DNA of 64,000 bases from an uncultured Lachnospiraceae bacterium (GTDB lineage: Bacteria; Bacillota; Clostridia; Lachnospirales; Lachnospiraceae). The notes under the pieces are model-generated. The model had not been told where the DNA came from and searched no databases. It saw only the letters and a list, made by a program, of their open reading frames with translations. Made by a program: the position numbers and the translations under genes. Positions 54,224 through 63,569 of this stretch are shown piece after piece. The stretch lies in contig CAMRSM010000011.1 of assembly GCA_947053345.1 (NCBI GenBank), forward strand, positions 47,703 to 111,702. The letters are read 5' to 3'. The stretch's first letter is position 1. Every line of letters begins with the position of its first letter.

Positions 54224-54574
54224 ATGGCAAAACGTGGAGGATTTCCGGGAGGTGCAATGCCGGGTAACATGAATAACCTGATGAAGCAGGCACAGAGAAT
54301 GCAGAAGCAGATGGAAGAGAAAACAAAGGAGATGGAAGAGAAGGTTTGGGAAGCAAGTGCCGGCGGCGGAGCCGTCACGGTGAAAGTATCCGGGAGGAAG
54401 GAAATCGCGGAGGTCAGGCTTGCGCCGGAGGTGGTTGACCCCGATGATATCGAGATGCTGCAAGACCTGATCATAGCGGCGGCAAATGAGGCGCTGCGCA
54501 AGATGGAGGAAGAGTCGGCACAGATGATGAATTCAATCACGAATGGTCTGGGGAATTTTGGCGGATTGTTCTAA
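54224..54574 (+). CDS. ybaB: YbaB/EbfC-family nucleoid-associated protein
   Basis: A 116-residue protein. A Gly-rich N-terminus is followed by a long helix rich in Met, Gln, Glu and Lys, and the core strand region [20 protein letters not shown]. YbaB dimers bind DNA. It sits between dnaX and recR, the classic arrangement, 17 bases after dnaX. Confidence 0.95.
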   Translation: MAKRGGFPGGAMPGNMNNLMKQAQRMQKQMEEKTKEMEEKVWEASAGGGAVTVKVSGRKEIAEVRLAPEVVDPDDIEMLQDLIIAAANEALRKMEEESAQMMNSITNGLGNFGGLF

Positions 54575-54586
54575 AGTGAGGGAGAC

Positions 54587-55183
54587 GTGGATTATTATAG
54601 CAGTCAAATCAGTAACCTGATCGCGGAGCTGGCGCGCCTTCCGGGAATCGGTGCGAAAACCGCGCAGCGTCTGGCATTCCATATTATCAATATGCCGCAG
54701 GAACAGGTGGAGAAACTTTCGCAGTCGATGGTTTCGGCAAGGAATAACATACATTATTGTAAGGTGTGCTGCACTCTTACGGACGGGGAAATCTGCCCGA
54801 TCTGCGCGAGTGCAAAAAGAGAACACAAAACAATCATGGTCGTGGAGAACGCAAGGGATCTGGCGGCGTATGAAAAGACGGGGAAATATGAAGGTGTGTA
54901 CCATGTACTGCACGGGGCGATCTCGCCCATGCTCGGCATCGGACCGTCGGATATCCGTTTGAAGGAACTGCTCCTGCGCCTGCAGAAAGATGTGGATGAG
55001 GTCATCATTGCGACAAACTCGAGCCTTGAGGGGGAAGCGACCGCGATGTACATCAGTAAGCTGGTAAAGCCGACAGGGATACGGGTAACAAGGATTGCGA
55101 GCGGTGTCCCGGTGGGCGGGGATCTGGAGTATATTGACGAGGTTACGCTGCTGCGCGCGCTGGATGGCAGAGTGGAGCTTTAG
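54587..55183 (+). CDS. recR: Recombination protein RecR
   Basis: A 198-residue RecFOR-pathway protein. It has an N-terminal helix-hairpin-helix (LPGIGAKTAQRLAFHI), a Cys4 zinc finger (CKVCCTLTDGEICPIC) and a Toprim domain beginning IMVVENARDLAAYE, then VYHVLHGAISPMLGIGP. The start is GTG, 12 bases after ybaB, with TGAGGGAG upstream. Confidence 0.95.
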   Translation: MDYYSSQISNLIAELARLPGIGAKTAQRLAFHIINMPQEQVEKLSQSMVSARNNIHYCKVCCTLTDGEICPICASAKREHKTIMVVENARDLAAYEKTGKYEGVYHVLHGAISPMLGIGPSDIRLKELLLRLQKDVDEVIIATNSSLEGEATAMYISKLVKPTGIRVTRIASGVPVGGDLEYIDEVTLLRALDGRVEL

Positions 55184-55217
55184 ATAAGGGCATGTGGAAC
55201 TTATTAGGAGGTACATC

Positions 55218-56402
55218 ATGGGTGAAGACAATATACTTTCTGCGGGGATCGACGGGCTGCGGGAATTGAAACAAATGCTCGTTTGCCTGCAGGAAGATAA
55301 GGCAAAAAACGCTGAGTTGACGGAAAAGGAAGAACAGCTGGAAAAGCAGATACAGGCGCTGGAAAAACAGTTGTCGGACAGGATCGCATCCGTGGCAAAG
55401 GCAAGGGGGGCAGAACTGAGCGCGACATATGACGAGCAGCTTGACAAAACAAAGAACAGGCTGCGGAAAGTGCGGGCAAAAAAAGACAAACAAAAGAGCC
55501 ATCAGGTCACGGAGCGGATCGCCTCGGAGACCGCGCAGGTGCGCGAGGAGCGAAGACAGCTGTATGAGCAGATCGCGCAGCTCTATAAAGAAAACAAAAT
55601 CCCGCGTTTTTTAAACAACCGTTTTATGCATGCGATTTATGTCCCGCAAAACATAAGGGATGTCCTGATCATATTGTTGACACTCGCAGTCGTTTTGTTC
55701 CTCGTGCCATGCGGGATCTATTATGCTGCGTTCCGCCCGCAAACCGTATTTTTGATTGTGCTTTACATCGTGACAGTTCTTGTGTTTGGCGGGATTTATG
55801 TGGCGCTGAACCGCATCTCGAAAGAGCGCAGTCCGCAGACCTTTGAAAAGATAAAAGCGCTGCGACGCGAATTAGACGGAAACCGGAAGAATATCCGCAG
55901 GATGGAAAAGGCGATCCGCAAGGACAAGGACGAGAGCCGCTATGACCTTGGCAAGTTCAACAGTGAACTCCAGGAACTGGAGGAGGAATCCGGGCGCATC
56001 GCAGAAGAAAAGAAGAAAGCGCTCAAAAAATTCGAGGGCGAAACAAAGGCTGTGATTGCGGCGGAACTGACGGCGGAGTTTGCCGGGAAGCTTGTTCCGC
56101 TGCGCACGGAGCATGACGCGGTCTACGAACAGCAGCGCAGGACGGAAGAGAGTGTAAAGACGCTTTCCATGAAGCTTACGAATGAATATAGCAGCTATCT
56201 CGGGAAAGAGAATCTTGATATTTCAACAGTGGACGGGCTGATTGGCATTATGGAGGCAGGGGAGGCAATGACGGTCAAGGATGCGCTTTCCCTGTACCAT
56301 AGCAGGGCGGAAGAAACGGTGGTGGAAAAAGCTGAAGTCCCTGCCGTGGAGGACGTGCCGGAAACACAGGCCACGGGGGATGATCCGGAAAACCATATTT
56401 AG
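55218..56402 (+). CDS. Coiled-coil membrane protein of unknown function
   Basis: A 394-residue protein. A coiled coil occupies about residues 15-125, two membrane segments at about 150-175 and 180-202 follow, and another coiled coil covers about 215-345. The tail is acidic. I do not recognise a family. It starts after AGGAGG, 34 bases after recR, so it may be in the same transcript, but no link with recombination is evident. Confidence 0.75.
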   Translation: MGEDNILSAGIDGLRELKQMLVCLQEDKAKNAELTEKEEQLEKQIQALEKQLSDRIASVAKARGAELSATYDEQLDKTKNRLRKVRAKKDKQKSHQVTERIASETAQVREERRQLYEQIAQLYKENKIPRFLNNRFMHAIYVPQNIRDVLIILLTLAVVLFLVPCGIYYAAFRPQTVFLIVLYIVTVLVFGGIYVALNRISKERSPQTFEKIKALRRELDGNRKNIRRMEKAIRKDKDESRYDLGKFNSELQELEEESGRIAEEKKKALKKFEGETKAVIAAELTAEFAGKLVPLRTEHDAVYEQQRRTEESVKTLSMKLTNEYSSYLGKENLDISTVDGLIGIMEAGEAMTVKDALSLYHSRAEETVVEKAEVPAVEDVPETQATGDDPENHI

Positions 56403-56475
56403 ATACAGCCTGGACAAATGGAACCAAATCAAAATTTTAAGATATGATCCGATGCAGAGGGTGTGTCGGATGATG

Positions 56476-56533
56476 AAAACCGGTTGGGATGCCGTGGATA
56501 TGAGAGTGTCACGGCATCCCGGCCGGTTTGTTT
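56476..56533. terminator. Bidirectional terminator
   Basis: A stem of about 19 pairs (CCGGTTGGGATGCCGTG with CACGGCATCCCGGCCGG) is followed by TTTGTTTT on the + strand and preceded by AAAA, a T-run for the minus strand. It ends both the + operon and the convergent yyaC gene, whose stop is at 56533. Confidence 0.85.
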
Positions 56534-57120
56534 TATGGGACATATGCGCCTAACAGTACTTTTTTGTGATCCATCTTATAGATAAAGTGGCGGATTCCGT
56601 CAAAGATCTGGTCGGAAAGTGACATGACGGTGTGCAGCCTTGTCGTCTGGAGGAGCATCTGGTCAAGCAGGCCGGAAATGTTGACAATCCCCGTAATATA
56701 GTAGTCACCGACAAAGGGGAGCTGCTTGTCAACCCCCGCGCCCGGACGAAGGGGACCTTCCGCCAAAGTGTAATAACCGACGTGGGAGGAGCGGCCAAGG
56801 GAAGCATCGATCGCGATGATAAGGGGATTTGCGTGAACCTGATATATTTTGTCGATTGTTTCCTGCAGGTTTTTGGCATGCACCGGTTCCTTCAGCGTGC
56901 CGTAAACATAATAGGGGGAATTGCGGAAGATCGCGTGGAGTCTGTGGCCGAGCAGTGGGCCTAAGCAGTCCCCGGTCGCGCGGTCAGAGCCGATACATAA
57001 GAAGACGAGCGGACGGCTGCCCAATTCGTTTTGGAGCAGTTGGTAGAGGCTGTCGCCAAACTCAAGGGAAGAATACCGGTCGTTTGTGTTAAAATATAAT
57101 ATTTTCTTTTCTTTCTGCAT
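56533..57120 (-). CDS. yyaC: Spore protease-like protein YyaC
   Basis: A 195-residue DUF1256 protein. Family blocks: CIGSDRATGDCLGPLLG, VYGTLKEPVHAKNLQETI, IAIDASLGRSSHVGYYTL, and GVDKQLPFVGDYYITGIVNISG. YyaC resembles the Gpr spore protease core and is found only in spore formers, so it supports a sporulating host. It is divergent from the LysM gene. The 277 bases between them hold promoters and no further gene. Confidence 0.92.
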   Translation of the reverse strand: MQKEKKILYFNTNDRYSSLEFGDSLYQLLQNELGSRPLVFLCIGSDRATGDCLGPLLGHRLHAIFRNSPYYVYGTLKEPVHAKNLQETIDKIYQVHANPLIIAIDASLGRSSHVGYYTLAEGPLRPGAGVDKQLPFVGDYYITGIVNISGLLDQMLLQTTRLHTVMSLSDQIFDGIRHFIYKMDHKKVLLGAYVP

Positions 57121-57397
57121 AACTGACTACTGCACTGCCTTTCTCTGATTTATTGTATTCTAAGTATTTCCAAGGATGTAAAAGATAGACATGCAATCAT
57201 AAGATATTTGAAAGCCCCGGCACAAAAAAGCAAAAACGGGGGAAGATTATCCCACATAATACAGAAAAATGTGTGAAAACAGAGCTGACAGGCGTATTCT
57301 GCGGTGAATTTTCAGGTGGTGCGTTGTTCTTTTGACAAAATAACTGTGAACTTCGTGATACGATTGCGGTAAATAAGGAAAGGCAGGAAGTGCTGAA

Positions 57398-58882
57398 ATG
57401 ATAGAGAATGTTTACAGCAATATGGGCGGAAAGGAAGGGGAATATCCGGTCAGCGGAAGGAAACCACCCAAAAATGTCAGGCAGATTGGTTTTTTTTCCG
57501 GAGATTTCAGGATTTATCTGGAGGATTACGTACATACTTTTACGCATTGGCTGGCGGAACAGGATCATACAAAACGCTGTGTCGCGGTCTTTGTCGGGGA
57601 GTTTGCAAAATCCGAGCACGCGCGGGAGGTTTATGCATATGGTGCAGTAGTGGCGGAGCATGCCTGCGACAATGAAAAAATTGAAATGACGGCGCAGGTG
57701 TGGACAAAAATCTATGAGACAATCAAACAATTTTTTCCTGACGGTGAGATTGTGGGATGGTTCTGTGGAGGGACAAGCTTCACGGAGGAGGAGAGGGAGG
57801 AGATCAAGCAGGTACATCTTGATCATTTTGCCGGAACCGACCGGATTTTGATGCTGTATGATTTCCTTGACAGGGAAGAGGAGTTCTTCCGCTATGAGGA
57901 AGAGGGTATGGTGCGCCAGGACGGTTACTATATTTATTACGAAAGAAATACGGAAATGCAGGATTATATGATTGAGCAGAAGCAGGGGAAGGGAAGTGAG
58001 GAACAGGTCAATGACCGTGCGGTACAAGAAGTGCGCGCGCGCTGGGGGGGTACGGATAAAAAGGAGCAGGAAGGCGACGTTCCGGGAGAACGTGGGAGCA
58101 ATGCATCCGGGGATGGAGGCAGCCGTTTTTTTTACACGGTCGGTATCGTAATGTCGGCAGTCGCGATCATTGCTGCCGCATCCATGCTTTACAATCAGGA
58201 AAGGCTGAAAGGATTTGAGCAGACATTGAACCGGCTTATCGGAAATGCGGATGAGGATACGGAACCGGATGCACAGGAGACATCCGGAAAGGTAGATGGG
58301 CAGAAGACAGGGCAAGGGGACGGGGATGGATCAATGTCGTGGGAAATCCCGGGAAAAGGTGATTCAAAAAAAGAGGACGGGGAAAGCCTGGAACCGACAC
58401 CGGGCATGGACGGGGAGGGCGGGAATCTACAAACCCCTACTGTTCCGGCTCCTACGGTAATGGCAGAGCCGCCCACAGTGACACAGGCTCCGAACCCGGC
58501 GGGAGATAAAGATACTTCTGCCGGGGAACCGGGAGAAAAAGACGGGGACGATTCGGAAAAGACGGACGGTATGGAAACGGACAAAAACGGTGAGGAAGGG
58601 AAGAGCGGAGAGGATGGCACGGACGGTGAAAAGCAGCCGGAAGATGGCCCGGACGGGAACGGCAGTGTGCAGACCGCAGAGATTGGGGGTCCTGGCCCGT
58701 CGGTTGATACCTCGGATATGGAGTTTTACATTGTCAAGCCGGGGGATACGCTCGTGGGAATTTGCAGAAGGCTGTACGGTAATCTGGATAATCTTGAGTA
58801 TATCAAAGGCCTGAACCAGCTCAACAATGAGAATCTGATCTATATTGACCAGGAATTGCTTGTACCGCAAAGAAAAAAATAG
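57398..58882 (+). CDS. Membrane protein with N-terminal MPN-like domain and C-terminal LysM
   Basis: A 494-residue protein. Residues ~25-200 look like a JAB/MPN-type fold (CVAVFVGEFAKSEHAREVYA, then IVGWFCGGTSFTEEE), without an evident complete zinc site. A membrane segment lies at about 247-268 (FYTVGIVMSAVAIIAAASML). A long acidic, Pro/Gly-rich spacer leads to a LysM domain (YIVKPGDTLVGICRRLYGN), which binds peptidoglycan. So the N-terminus is cytoplasmic and the C-terminus is in the wall. A TTGACA at 57332-57337 may be its -35 box. Confidence 0.78.
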   Translation: MIENVYSNMGGKEGEYPVSGRKPPKNVRQIGFFSGDFRIYLEDYVHTFTHWLAEQDHTKRCVAVFVGEFAKSEHAREVYAYGAVVAEHACDNEKIEMTAQVWTKIYETIKQFFPDGEIVGWFCGGTSFTEEEREEIKQVHLDHFAGTDRILMLYDFLDREEEFFRYEEEGMVRQDGYYIYYERNTEMQDYMIEQKQGKGSEEQVNDRAVQEVRARWGGTDKKEQEGDVPGERGSNASGDGGSRFFYTVGIVMSAVAIIAAASMLYNQERLKGFEQTLNRLIGNADEDTEPDAQETSGKVDGQKTGQGDGDGSMSWEIPGKGDSKKEDGESLEPTPGMDGEGGNLQTPTVPAPTVMAEPPTVTQAPNPAGDKDTSAGEPGEKDGDDSEKTDGMETDKNGEEGKSGEDGTDGEKQPEDGPDGNGSVQTAEIGGPGPSVDTSDMEFYIVKPGDTLVGICRRLYGNLDNLEYIKGLNQLNNENLIYIDQELLVPQRKK

Positions 58883-58890
58883 TGCCTTTT

Positions 58891-58930
58891 TTAAAAAGTC
58901 ATGCTATAATAAAGTAGTATGGCTTTTTAA
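58891..58930 (+). terminator. A/T-rich hairpin with an extended -10 in its loop
   Basis: TTAAAAAGTCATGCTA (58891-58906) pairs with TAGTATGGCTTTTTAA (58915-58930). The loop region contains TGCTATAAT (58902-58910), an extended -10 element that could drive the next operon. There is no good -35. Confidence 0.6.
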
Positions 58931-58988
58931 AATGGGATGAGAATGTGCGCTTGCTGTTGGTATGACGCTTTGGAATGGAGTTTGGGAT

Positions 58989-60167
58989 ATGAAACAGTTT
59001 GATCGGAGGCTGCGCTCCGCACAGGAGGCCAAAAAACCACGAAAGAGGGGGATTTTGCTCCCTGTCTTGGTGGCAGCAGGATTGATCGTGATTGCGGTGG
59101 TTGTTTTCTTCGGGCGTAAACGGGAGAAGGTTTACAATGACTATGAGACCCTTTACAGTGTAGAGCTCAGTGCGGATAGCTCCGTCCGCAGTTGTGCCTA
59201 TGGCGGCGGTTTTATCAGCTATGGGAGGGATGGCGCGGCGGCTTTTGACAGTAAGGGGGAACAGCGCTGGAATATAGCATATGTGATGAAAGCCCCCATG
59301 ATTTCGGTATGTGCTGAATATGTGGTGCTGGCGGATAAGGGAGGGACACAGTTTTGCATTGTTGACGGAAAAGGAACGGTCAGCCGCTTTGAGCTGACGG
59401 AAAAGATTGCGGTAGCAAAGGTTGCATCGCAGGGGGTTGTCGCGGTCATGGCAGTGGGAGGGGAAGAAGACCATATCTATCTGTATGAACCGGGCAGCAC
59501 GGACGTTCTGGTCGATATTAAGACAGTGACGAAGAACAACGGTTTTCCGCTGACGCTCTCCCTGTCACAGGACGGAAGGAAGCTTGTCACTTCCTATGTA
59601 TCCATCGAGAATGGTGGCTGTGTCAGCTGGATCACTTTTTACAATTTCGGTGAGGTGGGACAAAACTATGTCGATAACATGGTCGGTTCCTACTCTTTCG
59701 AGGAACTTGTGCCAGAGGTCGATTTTGTCACTAATGATACGGCGATGATTTGCCGGGAGGGCGGGATCGTGTTTTACCGTGTGACGGAGGTGCCGAAGGT
59801 TCTGGCAAAAGAAGATTTCACGGAGAAAATCCGGAGTGTATTTTTCAGTGGCGATTACACGGGTGTGGTGCTGGAGAAAGCGGCGGGTTCCGCTGAGAAC
59901 AAACTCGTCATGTACCGGAATACAAAGGGAAAAAAGGTACTTGGCATGGAATTGGGAGCAAGCTATGAGGGCATATATACATCGGGTGAGGACATTGTCT
60001 GTTATGACAGCGGGCAGCTGACGATATATAACATCAAAGGGAAAAAGAAGTTTGAGGCGGGGATTGCGAAAAATGTCAGGGCGGTTTTCCGGGTGGATGA
60101 TGGTACAAAGTACATATTGATCGGGGATGAAACTGCGGATATCATACGGTTGCAGCAGTCGGAGTAG
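58989..60167 (+). CDS. DUF5711 family protein
   Basis: A 392-residue protein. A short basic N-terminus precedes a membrane segment (ILLPVLVAAGLIVIAVVVFF, ~22-41). Seven or so repeated beta-rich segments follow (YGGGFISYGRDGAAAFDSKG and the like), as in beta-propeller proteins, exposed outside the cell. DUF5711 is common in Lachnospiraceae with unknown function. The start at 58989 follows GGAG. It is 52 bases before the CvpA gene. Confidence 0.82.
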   Translation: MKQFDRRLRSAQEAKKPRKRGILLPVLVAAGLIVIAVVVFFGRKREKVYNDYETLYSVELSADSSVRSCAYGGGFISYGRDGAAAFDSKGEQRWNIAYVMKAPMISVCAEYVVLADKGGTQFCIVDGKGTVSRFELTEKIAVAKVASQGVVAVMAVGGEEDHIYLYEPGSTDVLVDIKTVTKNNGFPLTLSLSQDGRKLVTSYVSIENGGCVSWITFYNFGEVGQNYVDNMVGSYSFEELVPEVDFVTNDTAMICREGGIVFYRVTEVPKVLAKEDFTEKIRSVFFSGDYTGVVLEKAAGSAENKLVMYRNTKGKKVLGMELGASYEGIYTSGEDIVCYDSGQLTIYNIKGKKKFEAGIAKNVRAVFRVDDGTKYILIGDETADIIRLQQSE

Positions 60168-60219
60168 GATCGTGGGAGCCGGGGCTGACCGGCTTGTGGT
60201 ATAAGGGAAAGGGGATCAT

Positions 60220-60933
60220 ATGAATATTTTACTGGTTGTTATTGCCGTGTTCTTTGTGGTGGAGGCGGTTGTCGGGATGAAGCGGGGGTTTATCAAGACG
60301 GTGTTCTCCATGTTTTCCGTAATCATTGCGCTGGTCGCCACGGCGTTCGTCAGTCCGGCCGTGACGGAAAAACTACAGGGCAATGAGAAGGTGATGGGGT
60401 ATTTTACGGAAAAAACCGCGGAAGTGCTTCCCTTTGATGAGGTTGAGTCGATGTTAAACCTTGAAAATAAGCAGACAGAGCAGCAGGCATTCCTTGATTC
60501 CCTGCCGTTGCCGGAGAGTATCCGCAAACAGCTCATGGCAGGCAATACCAAAAATTATTACCAAACGCTGGGTGTGGACAGTTTTCAGGCTTATCTGTGC
60601 AATTATATAGCCTGTATGATTATCAGTGCAGTTTCGTTTGTCGCTACTTTTTTTGTGATGATCGTGCTGTTGAAGGTGCTTTGCTTTAGTTTAGATCTCA
60701 TCAGCAAACTGCCTCTTCTCAACCAGGTGAATCATCTGCTTGGCATGGCGGTGGGTATTTTGTACGCGCTTCTGCTTGTCTGGGTCGGCGGGGTCGTGCT
60801 GACTGCATTTAGCGGAACCGCGGCGGGCAGCAGCCTGATGGAGATGGTGAATGACAGCCGGATTTTGAGCTTTCTTTACAATAGCAATCCGCTGGTTGGA
60901 AAAGTGACGAACTGGGATAAATTATTGCCTTAA
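60220..60933 (+). CDS. CvpA-family membrane protein
   Basis: A 237-residue protein with about four membrane segments. The N-terminus MNILLVVIAVFFVVEAVVG and the mid-region ISKLPLLNQVNHLLGMAVG (the GxxxG-type turn) match CvpA, a family needed for colicin V release in E. coli and linked with envelope functions elsewhere. AAAGGGGATC precedes the start. Confidence 0.88.
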   Translation: MNILLVVIAVFFVVEAVVGMKRGFIKTVFSMFSVIIALVATAFVSPAVTEKLQGNEKVMGYFTEKTAEVLPFDEVESMLNLENKQTEQQAFLDSLPLPESIRKQLMAGNTKNYYQTLGVDSFQAYLCNYIACMIISAVSFVATFFVMIVLLKVLCFSLDLISKLPLLNQVNHLLGMAVGILYALLLVWVGGVVLTAFSGTAAGSSLMEMVNDSRILSFLYNSNPLVGKVTNWDKLLP

Positions 60934-60959
60934 ATGTAAAAAACGGAAGGGGGAGCACG

Positions 60960-61625
60960 GTGGAGGCAGTGATTTTTGATATGGACGGGCTGATGTTTGA
61001 TACCGAGCGGGTTTTTGTGCAAGCATGGGACTATGCGGGGGAAAAGATTGGCATCGGAAAAGCGGGTTATATGACGTTAAAGACGCTCGGACTGAACAAA
61101 AAAGAATCGGAGGCGGTCTGGAAACGGGATTTTGGGGAGGCTTATGATCCGGAGGCACTGCGCGCGTACACAAAAGAATTTCTTTCGGATTATTATGCGA
61201 ACAACAAGGTTCCGGTGAAAAAGGGTCTGTATGTCCTGTTGGAATATTTGCGGCAAAAAGGGTTCCGGCTGGCGGTGGCTTCGTCGTCGCCGCGTTGGGA
61301 GGTGGAGCGGCATTTAAAGGATGCCGGGGTTTTTGGATATTTTGGTGTGGTAGTCTGTGGGGATACGGTCGAGAGGTCCAAGCCCGCGCCGGATATTTAT
61401 CTCGCAGCGTGCAGAAAGCTTGGAACCGCTCCGGAAGCATGTTATGCGCTCGAGGATTCCAAAAACGGGCTGCTCTCCGCGCACCAGGCCGGCTGTGTGG
61501 CGCTCATGGTGCCGGATCTGTGGCAGCCGGACGAGGAGGTACGGCTTCTGGCGGCGGGAATTTTTGATGATCTGGAGAAAGTGAAACAATATTTGGAAGG
61601 CTTGGAAGAATCAAAAAGCAGATAA
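60960..61625 (+). CDS. HAD-family phosphatase / beta-phosphoglucomutase-like
   Basis: A 221-residue HAD hydrolase (GTG start, GGAAGGGGGA upstream). Motif I is VIFDMDGLMFDTE, motif II LAVASSSPRW, motif III around ERSKPAPDIYLAA, and motif IV YALEDSKNG. The cap is helical, as in beta-phosphoglucomutase. It dephosphorylates or isomerises a small sugar phosphate. A role in glucan metabolism is possible, but it is far from the mal genes. Confidence 0.88.
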   Translation: MEAVIFDMDGLMFDTERVFVQAWDYAGEKIGIGKAGYMTLKTLGLNKKESEAVWKRDFGEAYDPEALRAYTKEFLSDYYANNKVPVKKGLYVLLEYLRQKGFRLAVASSSPRWEVERHLKDAGVFGYFGVVVCGDTVERSKPAPDIYLAACRKLGTAPEACYALEDSKNGLLSAHQAGCVALMVPDLWQPDEEVRLLAAGIFDDLEKVKQYLEGLEESKSR

Positions 61626-61681
61626 AGAAAACGGGGGATATCCGGATCATAAAACAATAAGAGCAGGGGGAGGTTATCAGG

Positions 61682-63157
61682 ATGCCGTTGAGAGATGAGC
61701 CGCTATATGAATTGATTAAAAGAAGTCTGGTGGACGGCGAGTTGCCGGGCAGTTTTTCATTGCCGCATGACGGTGGGGAGGGCAGGATCACTTTTGCGGA
61801 CGGGGCGCAGGATGGGATTGCGGCCTACCATATGGCGGGTGCCGCCGTGACGGAGGAGTCGATGAAGCTTTTGGCCGAGCTGATGTGCGATGTTTCAAAT
61901 GGGGATTTCTGCGCTGGGCGGGAAAAGCTCATGAAGTTTGCAGCGGATAATACCGCGCTTAATGCGATAGACGATTTCCAGCAGTATATTATTGAGCATG
62001 CGGGGGAGCTTGATGAGGACAGGCTTTATGTGTTTGCGATGGACTGTTTGAAAAGCCCGCTTACGGATCTGGTCAAGTATGGGATGGAGATATTGGAGGT
62101 GTTTACACAGCCGGGTGAAGAGCAAAAAGAGATTATCCGTACTCTTGGGCTGTGTGATGAATTTACCTTGTTTGCTATCTTCCATATGCTTTCCTGGGAA
62201 AATGCAAACGATGAGATTTTTGCCCTGGCACAAAAAGTTCATGGCTGGGGACGCATCCATGCGGTGGAAAAATTGCAGCCGGCGAGCGGCGAGATACGGG
62301 AATGGCTGCTGATGGAGGGGATTCACAACAGGATAGTTCCGGATTATTCCGCGCTGGCAGTATATGAAAAGGCAGAAGTTAAAAAGCTCCTTTCCGGGGA
62401 ACTGACAGGAGAAGCGCTTGATGCCATCGCGAATATCATCCAGGCGCTTTTAAGCGAGGCACCGGTCGTGGGAATCCATGCGGTCGAAGATGCAGACAGG
62501 ATGCTCTTGGAGTTTGTAAAGCAGGCGGAGTGCCATCATGCGGCTCCGACCCTTGCTGTCTGCGGGGCAGTGTATGACTTGGCAAAGGCAAAGCGCACAC
62601 CGGAGCTTACCGCGGTGGCACAGGAATTTCTGCGCTGCAGGGAAGTGGGGGATGCCGTCCGGAAGTGGATCCTGGAGGGGAAGGGGATCCGGCTGGCAAA
62701 ATTCGTTGGCATTGATTATAGCGAACCGCTGTTGCGATGTATGGAAATGGATTTCGACCACCACTATTATCAGTGCGGTGAGTTGATGGGGGATGAATCA
62801 TACCGGCGGGAAGTGTTGGCACTGTTCCGCCGAAAACTGCCGATGGGGCGGATGCCGTCGGAGCCGGAAGATAATCTTGGGCTTGGCGAAAAGTATGCGG
62901 ACTATTCGAAGCTCGGCTGTCTCGTACAAAATTTGGTCGATTATCCGATGTGCGGCGAAGATTTTATTGTGCTGGCACTGCATTCGCCCGTGGTCTCAAA
63001 CCGGAATGCGGCACTCAGGGCATTAAACGCATGGTGCAAAGAGAAGGGATGTTCCCTTGATTGCCTGTCCGCAGAACTTGCGCAAGAGGTGCGGGTATTA
63101 AAGGGCAGAGAATGCAGTGAGAGTGTCCTGAATAACATGGTAAAATATGGATTTTAA
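61682..63157 (+). CDS. Helical repeat-like protein of unknown function
   Basis: A 491-residue cytoplasmic protein without signal peptide. Helix-rich throughout, with repeat-like segments (for example LDAIANIIQALLSEAPVVG). The part at about residues 375-425 is Asp- and Cys-containing (FDHHYYQCGELMGDESYR). Similar proteins in gut Clostridia have been given misleading names such as limonene hydroxylase. I would not transfer that. The start at 61682 follows GGGGGAGG by 8 bases or so. Confidence 0.7.
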   Translation: MPLRDEPLYELIKRSLVDGELPGSFSLPHDGGEGRITFADGAQDGIAAYHMAGAAVTEESMKLLAELMCDVSNGDFCAGREKLMKFAADNTALNAIDDFQQYIIEHAGELDEDRLYVFAMDCLKSPLTDLVKYGMEILEVFTQPGEEQKEIIRTLGLCDEFTLFAIFHMLSWENANDEIFALAQKVHGWGRIHAVEKLQPASGEIREWLLMEGIHNRIVPDYSALAVYEKAEVKKLLSGELTGEALDAIANIIQALLSEAPVVGIHAVEDADRMLLEFVKQAECHHAAPTLAVCGAVYDLAKAKRTPELTAVAQEFLRCREVGDAVRKWILEGKGIRLAKFVGIDYSEPLLRCMEMDFDHHYYQCGELMGDESYRREVLALFRRKLPMGRMPSEPEDNLGLGEKYADYSKLGCLVQNLVDYPMCGEDFIVLALHSPVVSNRNAALRALNAWCKEKGCSLDCLSAELAQEVRVLKGRECSESVLNNMVKYGF

Positions 63158-63176
63158 GAGAAAATAGTAACGTGGG

Positions 63177-63220
63177 GCTACATCTGGTGTCAATAAGGAA
63201 AGACAGATACCAGATGTAGC
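63177..63220. repeat. Inverted repeat before the rRNA promoter
   Basis: GCTACATCTGGT (63177-63188) and ACCAGATGTAGC (63209-63220) are exact complements with a 20-base loop. It follows the stop codon of the preceding gene by about 20 bases; there is no T-run. Confidence 0.6.
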
Positions 63221-63267
63221 GGCAGGAAAAAATATTCAAAAATCTTGAAAAAAGTTTAAAAAAAGTG

Positions 63268-63296
63268 TTGACATCGTGAAAAACCAGTGATATAAT
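63268..63296 (+). promoter_or_regulatory. rRNA operon promoter
   Basis: A perfect consensus pair: TTGACA (63268-63273) and TATAAT (63291-63296) with a 17-base spacer. An A/T-rich stretch directly upstream could be an UP element. The leader to 16S (63297-63569) includes several hairpins and no gene. Confidence 0.9.
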
Positions 63297-63569
63297 CATT
63301 TTTGCTGACGCGGTAAGGAAACAAATCACCGCGTTGGAGAAAAGCCGGGAAGCCTTGTAGGGAATAGATTTCCGGGCACCGAACCTTGATAACTGAACAA
63401 TGAGACAACCTTGAAATTTCCAAAAAAAGTTTCAAAGAACGTGTGGAGAGATCCACACCCTTAAAAACAGTAACCTGCTTGATGCAGGACGGAATAAACA
63501 GGAAGCAGACGGGAGTCTGCAGCGCGATTCTTAACGGAAAAGCCAAAGTTTATCCAGAAGGTAAGAACT

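Noticed and set aside
61682..63157. Limonene hydroxylase name used for similar proteins
   Set aside because: Nothing in the sequence (no cytochrome, flavin or iron motif) supports a hydroxylase.
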